From Streptacidiphilus anmyonensis (lineage in GTDB: Bacteria > Actinomycetota > Actinomycetes > Streptomycetales > Streptomycetaceae), in assembly GCF_000787855.1 (NCBI RefSeq), contig NZ_BBPQ01000083.1, forward strand, positions 1 through 33,542: DNA of 33,542 nt. Reading direction: 5' to 3'. The notes beneath the pieces were generated by a model. It saw only the letters and a list, made by a program, of their open reading frames with translations, was not told the DNA's origin and searched no databases. The translations under genes were made by a program, and so were the position numbers. The stretch's first letter is position 1; each line of letters opens with the position of its first letter. This document shows positions 23,368 to 31,066 of the stretch, piece by piece.

Positions 23368-24114
23368 CTACGCCGACGGCTCCAGCAGGGTCTCCCGCAG
23401 CCGTTCGACCAGGGCCTCGTCCACGCCGAGGCGCTTCTCCGCGTAGCCGCGCACCGAGCCGTAGTCGGCGGTGAGACCGGCGAGGAAGCGCTCCATCACC
23501 TCCGCCGGCGCATGGCCGTAGTCGGGCCAGGTCGGCTCGCTCCCGTGGTTGGCCACGTGCGAGGCGCGCAGCAGCGCGCGGATCCGGTGGGTGAGTTCGA
23601 AGTCGGCGACGATGTCGTCCTCGTCGACGCCCAGCAGGGCGAGGACGGTGGCGGCGAGCTGGCCCGTACGGTCCTTGCCGGAGGCGCAGTGGAAGACCAG
23701 CGGGCCGGAGTCCGGATCCGCGATGACGTCCAGCGCCCGCCGGATCTCCGCCACGCCGTCCTCGGCGACCTCCCGGAACCGCTCGGCTAGGTAGGGCCCG
23801 GCCTTGACCTCCGGTCCCAACGTCGCCTGGTCGTACGGGCGGTGCTCGATGCTGAGGTGGTGCCAGGTCACTCCGGTCCGCTCGGGGACGCGGCCGCGCG
23901 CCTCGATCTCGAAGCCGTGGCGCAGGTCGATCACGGTGCGCACGCCGAGCGCCGCGAACGCCGACAGGTCGGCCTCGCTGGTCAACTTGCCGAGCGAGTC
24001 GGAGCGGTAGAGCCGCCCCCAGCGCAGCGGCCGCCCGTCGGCGGCGCGGTAGCCGCCCAGGTCACGGAAGTTGTGCAGAGCCTCGAACGCGATGTGCCGG
24101 TCAGGTGTCGACAT
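23368..24114 (-). CDS. Tyrosine-protein phosphatase (Y_phosphatase3 family)
   Basis: The 248-residue protein has the P-loop HCASGKDRTG with catalytic Cys143 and Arg149, the signature of the LipA/PtpB-like phosphatases that act on phosphotyrosine and sometimes phosphoinositides. The N-terminal NFRDLGGYRAADGRPLRWGRLYRSDSL is diagnostic of this family. It is predicted soluble, with no signal peptide. It lies upstream of the MerR-PP2C gene on the same strand, but that gene has its own promoter in the 95-base gap. Two different phosphatase folds side by side are notable. Confidence 0.93.
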   Translation of the reverse strand: MSTPDRHIAFEALHNFRDLGGYRAADGRPLRWGRLYRSDSLGKLTSEADLSAFAALGVRTVIDLRHGFEIEARGRVPERTGVTWHHLSIEHRPYDQATLGPEVKAGPYLAERFREVAEDGVAEIRRALDVIADPDSGPLVFHCASGKDRTGQLAATVLALLGVDEDDIVADFELTHRIRALLRASHVANHGSEPTWPDYGHAPAEVMERFLAGLTADYGSVRGYAEKRLGVDEALVERLRETLLEPSA

Positions 24115-24163
24115 GCCGCCACCCTAGCCAGCATGATCACCGCCGTCAGCCCTGCGCCGACCG

Positions 24164-24715
24164 TCAGCCGGCCTGGCGGCCGGTGAAGGCGAGCAGCCGC
24201 TCCAGCGCGGTGGCGCCGACCGGGGCGGGCAGCTCCGGACCGAACGCGCCGGTGGCGCGGGCCTGCGGGGCGAGCCGCTCCGCGGCCGCCGCGGCCGTGG
24301 CGACCACGTCGTCCGCCGCCTTGAAGCCCTGCCCGGTGGCCTGCGCCAGGTCCCAGCCGTGGACGGTCAGCTCCAGGACCGCGAGCTCGCCCTCCCGCAC
24401 CCCCTCGCCCTCCCACGCGGCCGGCTTCGACCAGGCGGCGACGAGCCGGTCGACGACCGGCGGATACACCCGCCAGGGCGCGTCCGTCAGCGTGACGGGC
24501 GCGCCCTCGGGGACGGGCTTCCTCGCGGCGGCGTAGGTGCTGCGGACCATCGTGGCGAGCAGGTGCTCGCACAGCCGGTGGACGTCGAGGCGCCCGCACG
24601 GCGTGGGCCGCCCGCGCTTGCCCGCCAGCCGGCGCTCGGTCGCGAGGTCCTGCAGCCCTCGGGCGGCACGGGTGAGCCGGTCGGCCAGCTCCACAGGGGT
24701 GGGTTCGTACTGCAT
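24164..24715 (-). CDS. DinB/MDMPI-fold protein (TIGR03086-like)
   Basis: The 183-residue protein belongs to the mycothiol-dependent maleylpyruvate isomerase/DinB superfamily, four-helix bundles that bind a divalent metal through three His. Here CGRLDVHRLCEHLLATM and ELTVHGWDLAQATGQ supply the likely ligands, and the C-terminus (ATALERLLAFTGRQAG) matches the TIGR03086 subgroup. The enzymatic role is unknown; some relatives transfer or isomerise thiol conjugates. ATG 24715 has GGAGGAG seven bases upstream. It is divergent from the SRPBCC gene at 24866, with a dyad in the gap. Confidence 0.85.
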   Translation of the reverse strand: MQYEPTPVELADRLTRAARGLQDLATERRLAGKRGRPTPCGRLDVHRLCEHLLATMVRSTYAAARKPVPEGAPVTLTDAPWRVYPPVVDRLVAAWSKPAAWEGEGVREGELAVLELTVHGWDLAQATGQGFKAADDVVATAAAAAERLAPQARATGAFGPELPAPVGATALERLLAFTGRQAG

Positions 24716-24804
24716 GGGACGGATCTCCTCCGGCGAAGAGCGATGGTGCGCACGCCGCAGCCCAGTGTGTCGGCAACCGCCTGGAACCGCCTCGCGACGG
24801 CGTG

Positions 24805-24822
24805 CCATCCGTGGTGGGATGG
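24805..24822. promoter_or_regulatory. Dyad in the divergent gap before the SRPBCC gene
   Basis: CCATCC (24805-24810) pairs with GGATGG (24817-24822) across six bases. It lies 43 bases before the SRPBCC start and 89 bases before the DinB-fold start. Possible shared operator. Confidence 0.35.
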
Positions 24823-24865
24823 GAACGAGTCGACGGGGAGGCCGCGGAGCCAAGGAGGCGGAGCC

Positions 24866-25339
24866 GTGACGATCACCCCCGAGGGCGCCGTCGTCATCAA
24901 GCGGCGGATCAAGGCCCCGCCCGAGACGGTCTACGCCTGCTTCACCGAGCACGACCGCCGGCTCTCCTGGCAGGGCGTCGAGGGCTACTTCGAGCCGCGT
25001 CCCGGCGGCGTCTACCGGCTGCGCGTCGTCGGCGACGCGATCGCCGCCGGCACCTTCACCACGGTCGAGCCCTACCGGCGGATCGTCTTCTCCTGGGGCT
25101 GGGAGAACGAGGGCGACCCGGTGCCGCCCGGCAGCAGCCAGGTCAAGGTCGACCTCGCGCCGGACGCGGAGGGCACCGCGCTCACGCTCACCCACTCTTC
25201 GCTGCCGGAGCACGCCCGCCTGCCGCACCAGGATGGCTGGGAGCACTACCTGGCCCGCCTCGCCGTCCTCGCCGAAGGCGGCGACCCGGGCCCGGACCCG
25301 TGGATGCAGGAGGCCGAGGAGGCGGAGGAGAGCGACTGA
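24866..25339 (+). CDS. SRPBCC / AHSA1-like protein
   Basis: The 157-residue START-like protein has the Activator-of-Hsp90-ATPase (AHSA1) pattern: IKAPPETVYACFTEHDRRLSWQG near the N-terminus, PGGVYRLRVVGDAIAAGTFTTVEPYRRIVFSWGWE in the middle, and DGWEHYLARLAVLAEGG at the end. These proteins bind hydrophobic ligands in a central cavity; the ligand is unknown. The GTG start is fixed by AAGGAGG eight bases upstream. Relatives are often paired with ArsR repressors, which are absent here. It may be co-transcribed with the methyltransferase 52 bases downstream. Confidence 0.88.
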   Translation: MTITPEGAVVIKRRIKAPPETVYACFTEHDRRLSWQGVEGYFEPRPGGVYRLRVVGDAIAAGTFTTVEPYRRIVFSWGWENEGDPVPPGSSQVKVDLAPDAEGTALTLTHSSLPEHARLPHQDGWEHYLARLAVLAEGGDPGPDPWMQEAEEAEESD

Positions 25340-25391
25340 GCCGCCGCAAATTGACTCGCGTGCCACCGTCGCGGTCACGGAGACTGCGGAC

Positions 25392-26171
25392 ATGGTCGCC
25401 GATTCCCCTCGTTCCCAGACAGACCAGCCCTCCCAGACGGACCGTCGTTCCCGGACAGACCGGCACTCCGACGCCTTCCGCGCGCACTTCGACTCCCGGG
25501 GCTATCCGGTGGTGGACGTCCGCACCGGCTACGCCGGCTGGGTGGACAGCTACGAGGACACCGTCGAGGACCTGATGGACGTCGACGTCCTCGCCTCCCT
25601 CACCGTCCCGCGCTGGCGGGAGCTGCCGCGCGCCGCCGACCTCGGGTGCGGCACCGGCCGCACGGGCGCCTGGCTGCGCGCGCAGGGCGTGGGCACGGTC
25701 GACGGCGTGGACCTCACCCCGCAGATGCTGGACCGGGCCCGTGCCCGGGGCGCGCACGAGAGGCTGGTCGAGGCCGACCTCGCGGACACGGGGCTTCCCG
25801 GCGACGCCTACCCGCTGGTGATCACGTCGCTGGTCGACGAGCACCTGCCGGACCTCCGCCCGCTCTACCGCGAGGCGTTCCGGCTGGCCGCGCCGGGCGG
25901 ACTGTTCGTGCTGGTCGGGCTGCACCCGCAGTTCATCATGACGGCCGGGATGCCGACCCACTTCACCGCCGCCGACGGCACCGAGACGGCGATCTCCACG
26001 CACCTGCACTACGTGAGCGACCACGTCGCGGCCGGTCTCGCGGCCGGGTGGACGCTGGCCGAGCTGCGCGAGGAGCCGGTCGGGGACGCGTGGGTGGCGC
26101 GCAAGCCGAAGTGGGAGCGCTTCCGGGGCGTCCCGGTCTCCGCCGCCTACGCCTGGCGCAAACTTGTCTAG
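25392..26171 (+). CDS. Class I SAM-dependent methyltransferase
   Basis: The 259-residue soluble methyltransferase has Rossmann motif I ADLGCGTGRTGAWL, acidic motif II around DGVDLTPQML, and motif III-like LVEADLADTGLPGDAYPLVITSLVDEHL. The acceptor substrate is not predictable. The first 25 residues contain three SQTDRR-like hexapeptides from 18-bp repeats and look disordered. ATG 25392 has GGAG about ten bases upstream. The stop codon TAG (26169-26171) lies inside the first of the iterons that precede the phosphoesterase, so the end of this gene is part of a regulatory region. Confidence 0.88.
   Translation: MVADSPRSQTDQPSQTDRRSRTDRHSDAFRAHFDSRGYPVVDVRTGYAGWVDSYEDTVEDLMDVDVLASLTVPRWRELPRAADLGCGTGRTGAWLRAQGVGTVDGVDLTPQMLDRARARGAHERLVEADLADTGLPGDAYPLVITSLVDEHLPDLRPLYREAFRLAAPGGLFVLVGLHPQFIMTAGMPTHFTAADGTETAISTHLHYVSDHVAAGLAAGWTLAELREEPVGDAWVARKPKWERFRGVPVSAAYAWRKLV
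25413..25466 (+). repeat. Three 18-bp in-frame tandem repeats at the methyltransferase N-terminus
   Basis: Codons 8-25 encode SQTDQP, SQTDRR and SRTDRH from three similar 18-bp units. Confidence 0.85.
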
Positions 26172-26225
26172 TCAAGCTTGTCTAGTCAAGTCTGAGCCGC
26201 CCGTCCCATAACTTGTCCAATCAAG
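26163..26225 (+). promoter_or_regulatory. Three 14-bp near-palindromic iterons upstream of the phosphoesterase
   Basis: CTTGTCTAGTCAAG occurs twice in perfect tandem (26163-26176 and 26177-26190). A third copy, CTTGTCCAATCAAG (26212-26225), matches 12 of 14. Each is an inverted repeat with CTTG/CAAG arms; the third extends to AACTTG/CAAGTT. The GTCTAG core resembles GntR/HutC-type operators such as the DasR site, but the flanks differ. The last copy ends 97 bases before the start codon at 26323. The regulator is unknown. Confidence 0.7.
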
Positions 26226-26322
26226 TTTGGTCCGCATTCTTCCGAAGGACAACGTCGGCCTGTACTTATGTCCCGTCCATGACGCACAGCCAGCACCACC
26301 TCACGACGGGACGAGGTACACC

Positions 26323-28131
26323 ATGCGACTGCGCCGGAGCGCTCTCGGCGGCCTGACCGCCCTCCTTGGCACGCTGATCTTCGCCGCCCCCGCCCCTGCC
26401 GCCCAGGCGGCGGGGACCAGCGGCAACCTGATCGTCAACGGCGACGCCGAGGCCGGCGGGTACTGCACCAACGACTGGAGTGCGGCCACCACCGTGCCCG
26501 GCTGGACCACCCAGGCCGGCGGCATCAACGTCATGTGCCAGTCGGTCGCCTCCTTCGGGCTGCCCAGCGACGGCAACACCCCCGGCAAGGCGTTCTTCGC
26601 GCCGGGCAACTTCGGCGACGGCTCGATGAGCCAGAACGTCGACGTCTCCTCCGCAGCCTCGGCGATCGACGGCGGCGGCGTGCACTACAACCTGTCCGGC
26701 TGGCTCGGCGGCTGGACCGTCTACAGCGGCTACGTCGCCGTGAGCCTGCACTTCCAGGACGCGAACGGCAACCCGGTCGGCGCCACCGCCAAGCTGCCGA
26801 CGGTCTCCGCCACCGACCGCGGCCTTTCGACCAAGTTCCTCTCGCGCAGCGCCACCGGCTCCGTGCCCGCCGGAACCCGGCACATCCAGGTCGAGGTGCA
26901 GTTCCTCAGCACCTCCCACGAGGCCGGCTACCTCGACAACCTGTCGCTGACCCTGGACACCCCGGTCGCCGCCCCGGTGCTGACCGCGCCGGTCTCCCAG
27001 GTGCCCGGCTACGACCACGTGTTCACCGTCATGATGGAGAACACGGACTACTCCGAGGTCATGAACGACCCGACGGACACGCCGTTCATCCACAGCCTGA
27101 TGGCCAAGGGCGCGACGATGACCGACTCGCACGCGGTCTACCACCCCAGCGACGAGAACTACCTGGCCATCGCGGGCGGCGACACCTACACCCAGGGCGC
27201 CACCTACTTCCCGAACATCAACTCGCCCGAGCGGAACCTGGGCGACACGATCGAGGCCGCGGGCAAGACCTGGAAGGCCTACGAGCAGGGCATGGTCACC
27301 CCCTGCAACAAGACCAGCGGCGGCTCCGACAGCTACTACGAGCCCGACGACGCGCCGTTCATCAACTACACCGACATCAGCGGCAACCAGGCCCGCTGCG
27401 CGGCGCACCTGTTCGACACCACGCAGCTGACCACGGACCTCAAGTCGGCCGCCACCACGCCGAACTTCTCCTGGATCGCCGCGGACGACTACTACGACGG
27501 CGAGTCCTCCGGCAACGGCAGCTCCACCAGCCTGAAGACGCAGGACGGCTGGCTCCAGCAGACCCTCGCGCCGATCATGTCCTCCCCCGCCTGGACCCAG
27601 CAGCGTTCGCTGATCCTGCTCACCTGGGACGAGAGCGAGAACGAGGGCTACGACCACGTGGCCACCGTCGCGGTGGGCTCGCAGGGCACGGTGCCGGCCG
27701 ACACCACCAGCCCGACCCACTACGACCACTACAGCGTCGGCCGCACCATCGAGTCCGCCCTCGGCCTGCCGGGCCTGACGGCGAACGACACCTACGCGAC
27801 GCCGCTGAACGACGCGTTCGCCCCGTCCACCGCGACCACCCCGACGCTGACCGGCGACCTCAACGCGGTGAGCAACGGCGGCAACGTGACCTTCCGCTAC
27901 TCGCTGCCGTCCACCGCGCAGGTCAGCGCGAAGAACTGGATCGGGATCTACCCGGCCGGCGTGAAGCCCGGCGCGCAGTCCTCGCTCACCTGGGCCTACA
28001 CCCCGAACCAGAGCGGCGCGGCCACGTTCTCCACCAGCAAGCTGAGCGGCGCGGGCAGCTACGACGTGTACTTCCTGGCCAACGACGGCTACGGCGTGCT
28101 GGCCGGACCGTTCCGCCTGACCGTCGGCTGA
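26323..28131 (+). CDS. Secreted phosphoesterase (acid phosphatase / phospholipase C family)
   Basis: The 602-residue secreted protein has a signal peptide (residues 1-30, ending AAQAAG). An N-terminal beta-sandwich resembles carbohydrate-binding or DUF642-like domains (NLIVNGDAEAG to about residue 210). A phosphoesterase domain of the PF04185 type follows (about 225-510): YDHVFTVMMENTDYSEV, DSHAVYHPSDENYLA, SWIAADDYYDG and LLTWDESENEGYDHVATVAVG. These supply the acidic and His residues expected for metal binding. The C-terminal beta domain (about 520-602) contains KNWIGIYPAG. The substrate could be phospholipid or phosphomonoester. ATG 26323 has GAGG seven bases upstream. Three iterons lie upstream. 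Confidence 0.88.
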   Translation: MRLRRSALGGLTALLGTLIFAAPAPAAQAAGTSGNLIVNGDAEAGGYCTNDWSAATTVPGWTTQAGGINVMCQSVASFGLPSDGNTPGKAFFAPGNFGDGSMSQNVDVSSAASAIDGGGVHYNLSGWLGGWTVYSGYVAVSLHFQDANGNPVGATAKLPTVSATDRGLSTKFLSRSATGSVPAGTRHIQVEVQFLSTSHEAGYLDNLSLTLDTPVAAPVLTAPVSQVPGYDHVFTVMMENTDYSEVMNDPTDTPFIHSLMAKGATMTDSHAVYHPSDENYLAIAGGDTYTQGATYFPNINSPERNLGDTIEAAGKTWKAYEQGMVTPCNKTSGGSDSYYEPDDAPFINYTDISGNQARCAAHLFDTTQLTTDLKSAATTPNFSWIAADDYYDGESSGNGSSTSLKTQDGWLQQTLAPIMSSPAWTQQRSLILLTWDESENEGYDHVATVAVGSQGTVPADTTSPTHYDHYSVGRTIESALGLPGLTANDTYATPLNDAFAPSTATTPTLTGDLNAVSNGGNVTFRYSLPSTAQVSAKNWIGIYPAGVKPGAQSSLTWAYTPNQSGAATFSTSKLSGAGSYDVYFLANDGYGVLAGPFRLTVG

Positions 28132-28138
28132 CCGTCGG
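28117..28138 (+). repeat. 11-bp tandem duplication spanning a stop codon
   Basis: CTGACCGTCGG occurs twice in tandem. The phosphoesterase stop TGA (28129-28131) falls at the junction. The period is not a multiple of three, unlike the other repeats in this window. Confidence 0.8.
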
Positions 28139-28178
28139 CTTGGTCTGACCTGAGCGGAACCTGACGCCGCCTCACCTA

Positions 28179-28207
28179 TTGACGCCTGCCTGCGGACCCT
28201 GTGAAAT
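28179..28207 (+). promoter_or_regulatory. Candidate sigma-70 promoter for the GH27 gene
   Basis: TTGACG (28179-28184) and TGAAAT (28202-28207) are 17 bp apart in the only AT-richer part of this gap. Initiation near 28214 would leave a leader of about 50 bases. The -10 match is modest. Confidence 0.4.
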
Positions 28208-28263
28208 GCCCATGGCGTTGAACTTCGTTTGGTCCTGTTGACTTCTGTCAGGGAAGGGTCACC

Positions 28264-30435
28264 ATGCACCGAAGGGTCCGCACTTTACTGACCGGCTGCA
28301 CGGTGCTGGCATCGGCGCTGCTCGGACTGGTTCCGGGCAGCGCCGATGCGGCGCATGCCGAGTCGAACGGCGTCGCACCGATGCCGCCGATGGGTTGGAG
28401 CAGCTGGAGCTTCATCCGCAGCAATCCCACTGAAGCGAACATCGAGGCACAGGCCCTGGCGTTGAAGAACAGCGGCCTCCTCGCCCACGGATACCGGTAC
28501 GTCAACGTGGACGACTTCTGGTACCTCAACCCCGCGAACACCGTCGACTCCTACGGCCGCTGGGTCACCGACGGCAGCCGATTCCCCGACGGCATGGGCG
28601 CGGTGGGCTCCTACGTCCACAACCTCGGCGAGAAGTTCGGGATGTACCTCACCCCCGGCATCCCGGTCGCCGCGTACAACCAGAACACGCCCATCCAGGG
28701 CACCAGTTGGCACGCCCGTGACATCGTCTCCAACACCACGGGCTACGAGACCAACTACAACTACGGCTCCGGGTCGATGTACTACATCGACTACAACAAG
28801 AACCCGGCCGCCGCGCAGGCCTATCTCAACTCCTGGGCCGACCAGTTGGCCTCCTATGGGGTCGACTACCTGAAGATCGACGGCGTCGGCGACTGGGACG
28901 TCGCCGACATCCAGCACTGGTCCCAGGCGCTGAACCAGAGCGGCCGCCCGATCCACCTGGAGCTGTCCAACAGCCTCGACCCGGCCAACGCCGCCACCTG
29001 GCGCCAGTACGCCAACGGCTGGCGCGTCGAGGGCGACGTGGAGTGCTACTGCGGCTCCGGCTCCTACCCGCTGACCGACTGGAACAACGTCGCCGCCCGC
29101 TTCTCGGACGTGCCCAAGTGGATCCCCTTCGCCGGCCCCGGCGGCTGGAACGACCTGGACTCGCTCGAGGTCGGCAACGGATCCAACGACGGTCTGACGC
29201 TGGACGAGCGCCGCACGCAGCTGACGCTGTGGGCGATCGAGGGCGCGCCGCTGCTGCTCGGAACCGACCTCACCAACCTCGACCCGACCGACCTCTCGCT
29301 GCTCACCAACGACCGGGTCATCGCCGTCGACCAGGCCGGCGTCCCCGCCCACCCGATGGACCAGGTCGCCCAGCAGCAGGTGTGGAGCGCGGCCAACGCC
29401 GACGGCAGCTACACCGTCGCCCTGTTCAACCTCGGCTCCGGAACCGCGACCGCCACCGCGCACTTCGCCGACCTCGGCTTCAGCGGCGCGGCCGACGTCC
29501 AGGACCTGTGGAGCGGCGCCGACCTCGGCAGCTCCACCGGCTCCTTCTCCGCCTCGCTGGCCGCCCACGCCTCCCGCCTGCTGCGGATCACCCCGGCGGC
29601 GGGCGACGCGTTCACGACGCTGCACTACAACGTGGTCAACGCCGCCACCGGCCAGTACCTCGACACCAACGGCTCCTCGCTGGTCACCGCGGCGGCGACC
29701 GGCGGCACGGACCAGCAGTGGCAGCTCGCCCCGGCCGGGAACAACGGCTACCGGATCGCGGATGTCGCCAGCGGCGAACTCGCCAACATCCCCGGCGGCA
29801 GCACCACCGCGGGCACCCAGCTGATCCAGTACCCCGACGACCACGCCGCCAACTCCCAGTGGACGTTCACCCCGAACGGCTCCGGCGGCTACACGGTCAC
29901 CGCCAAGTCGGACGGCCAGGCCCTGGACGTCAGCGGCTCCGCCGTGGTCCAGCAGCCGGCGAACGGCGCGGCCACCCAGGTGTGGAAGCTGGTGCCGGTG
30001 CTCGTGCCCGGCCAGCAGTACCGCATCGTCAACGGCGCCACCGGCGGCCGGATGGACGTCAACAACGACTCCACCTCGGACAACGCCTCGATCCTGCAGT
30101 GGCAGGACAACGGCGCGGCGGACCAGCGCTGGTCCTTCGTCGCCCAGTCCGGCGGCGCGGTCACCATCGTCAACGCGAACAGCGGCAAGCTGCTCAACAT
30201 CCCCGGACCGACCACCGTCCAAGGCGCGCAGCTGATCCAGTACCACGACGACGGCAACAGCAACTCCCGCTGGACCGTGCTGGACGCGGGCCCCAACCTG
30301 GTGCAGTTCCGCAGCTCCTACGACGGGCAGCTGATCGACCTGAACAACAGCGGGCGGTCGAACGGCACCTCGATCCTCCAGTGGCCCGCCGACGCGGGCG
30401 CGAACCAGACCTGGAGCCTGCTCGCCCCCGAGTGA
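28264..30435 (+). CDS. Secreted GH27-family glycosidase with two ricin-type lectin domains
   Basis: The 723-residue secreted glycoside hydrolase has a signal peptide (1-30). A GH27 barrel (about 35-330) contains PPMGWSSWSF, YVNVDDFWY, nucleophile Asp206 in DYLKIDGVGD and acid/base Asp258 in WRVEGDVE. A beta-sandwich domain runs to about 445. Two ricin B beta-trefoils follow with six QxW motifs (DQQWQL, NSQWTF, TQVWKL, DQRWSF, NSRWTV, NQTWSL). GH27 includes alpha-galactosidases and beta-L-arabinopyranosidases; the nucleophile context KIDGVGD differs from the classical KYDNC, so specificity is open. Codon 8 is TTA (28285-28287), the only TTA codon I found in the window, suggesting bldA dependence. 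ATG 28264 follows GGGAAGGG. Confidence 0.9.
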   Translation: MHRRVRTLLTGCTVLASALLGLVPGSADAAHAESNGVAPMPPMGWSSWSFIRSNPTEANIEAQALALKNSGLLAHGYRYVNVDDFWYLNPANTVDSYGRWVTDGSRFPDGMGAVGSYVHNLGEKFGMYLTPGIPVAAYNQNTPIQGTSWHARDIVSNTTGYETNYNYGSGSMYYIDYNKNPAAAQAYLNSWADQLASYGVDYLKIDGVGDWDVADIQHWSQALNQSGRPIHLELSNSLDPANAATWRQYANGWRVEGDVECYCGSGSYPLTDWNNVAARFSDVPKWIPFAGPGGWNDLDSLEVGNGSNDGLTLDERRTQLTLWAIEGAPLLLGTDLTNLDPTDLSLLTNDRVIAVDQAGVPAHPMDQVAQQQVWSAANADGSYTVALFNLGSGTATATAHFADLGFSGAADVQDLWSGADLGSSTGSFSASLAAHASRLLRITPAAGDAFTTLHYNVVNAATGQYLDTNGSSLVTAAATGGTDQQWQLAPAGNNGYRIADVASGELANIPGGSTTAGTQLIQYPDDHAANSQWTFTPNGSGGYTVTAKSDGQALDVSGSAVVQQPANGAATQVWKLVPVLVPGQQYRIVNGATGGRMDVNNDSTSDNASILQWQDNGAADQRWSFVAQSGGAVTIVNANSGKLLNIPGPTTVQGAQLIQYHDDGNSNSRWTVLDAGPNLVQFRSSYDGQLIDLNNSGRSNGTSILQWPADAGANQTWSLLAPE

Positions 30436-30445
30436 GCGTGATTGC

Positions 30446-30961
30446 ATGGGGGCCGTGACGACCGACGACGCCAGCCCCACGGCCAGCCCCACGGCCATCC
30501 TCACGGCCCTCCGTGCGCTCACCACGCTGACCCTCGCCTACACCGACGCCGACGGCCCCCAGGCCTGTGCCGTGCTCTACGCGGTCACCGAAGGGGGCTC
30601 GTTGGTCTTCGTCACGTCCCCCGCCACCCGCCACGGGCGCGGACTCGCGGCCGATCCGCGGGCCGCCTTCACCGCCCAGGCCGACGGCCAGCAGTGGACC
30701 GAGCTGACCGGCGTCCAGGGCCGCGGCCTGGTCCGCCGCCTCCCCGACGACAGCGCCGAACGCGCCGCGGCCTTCGCCGCGTACACGCAGCGCTTCCCCT
30801 TCGTCACAGCCGATGAACGCCTCGGCGCGGCACTGGCCGCGACCGCCCTGTGGGAGCTGCGGCCGAGTTGGCTGCGCCTGATCGACAACTCCCGCGGCTT
30901 CGGCGCGAAAACGGAATGGACAGCTCCTTGCGACCCCCGTCGCACGGGTCACAAGGGTTGA
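30446..30961 (+). CDS. PPOX-fold (YhbP/UPF0306-like) flavin-binding protein
   Basis: The 171-residue protein has the pyridoxamine-5'-phosphate-oxidase split-barrel pattern: LTLAYTDADGPQACAVLYAV, LVFVTSPATRHGRGLAADPRAAFTAQ and WTELTGVQGRGLVRRL. The end (YTQRFPFV, ELRPSWLRLIDNSRGFG) resembles YhbP-type proteins. FMN or F420 binding is possible; no reaction can be assigned. ATG 30446 starts ten bases after the GH27 stop, but the ribosome site is weak. A GTG at 30455 is an alternative start. Residues 9-20 come from a 12-bp repeat (ASPT, ASPT, AILT). Confidence 0.8.
   Translation: MGAVTTDDASPTASPTAILTALRALTTLTLAYTDADGPQACAVLYAVTEGGSLVFVTSPATRHGRGLAADPRAAFTAQADGQQWTELTGVQGRGLVRRLPDDSAERAAAFAAYTQRFPFVTADERLGAALAATALWELRPSWLRLIDNSRGFGAKTEWTAPCDPRRTGHKG
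30470..30505 (+). repeat. Three 12-bp in-frame tandem repeats at the PPOX N-terminus
   Basis: GCCAGCCCCACG occurs twice (30470-30481 and 30482-30493), followed by GCCATCCTCACG (30494-30505). Confidence 0.85.
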
Positions 30962-31066
30962 AACACCGGCCCCAGGGCATGACCATAGAACCGGATGCGG
31001 TCGGGTGCGTCCGGTGTCCCCACTGCATATGGACGTTCGTGGACGTAGCGGTTGGGAGGCGGTGGG

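Noticed and set aside
26213-26241. TTGTCC followed after 17 bp by ATTCTT as a phosphoesterase promoter
   Set aside because: The -10 match is poor; the iterons are real but a promoter could not be placed.
28239-28250. TGAC-ttct-GTCA dyad before the GH27 start
   Set aside because: Four-base arms only; common by chance.
28285-30525. Long minus-strand open frame opposite the GH27 gene
   Set aside because: Same reason: composition bias without motifs, and a clearly recognised glycosidase on the plus strand.
30962-31066. ACACCGG and CCGGTGT about 45 bases apart before the Rv1733c-like gene
   Set aside because: The long spacing and short arms make a hairpin or operator unconvincing.
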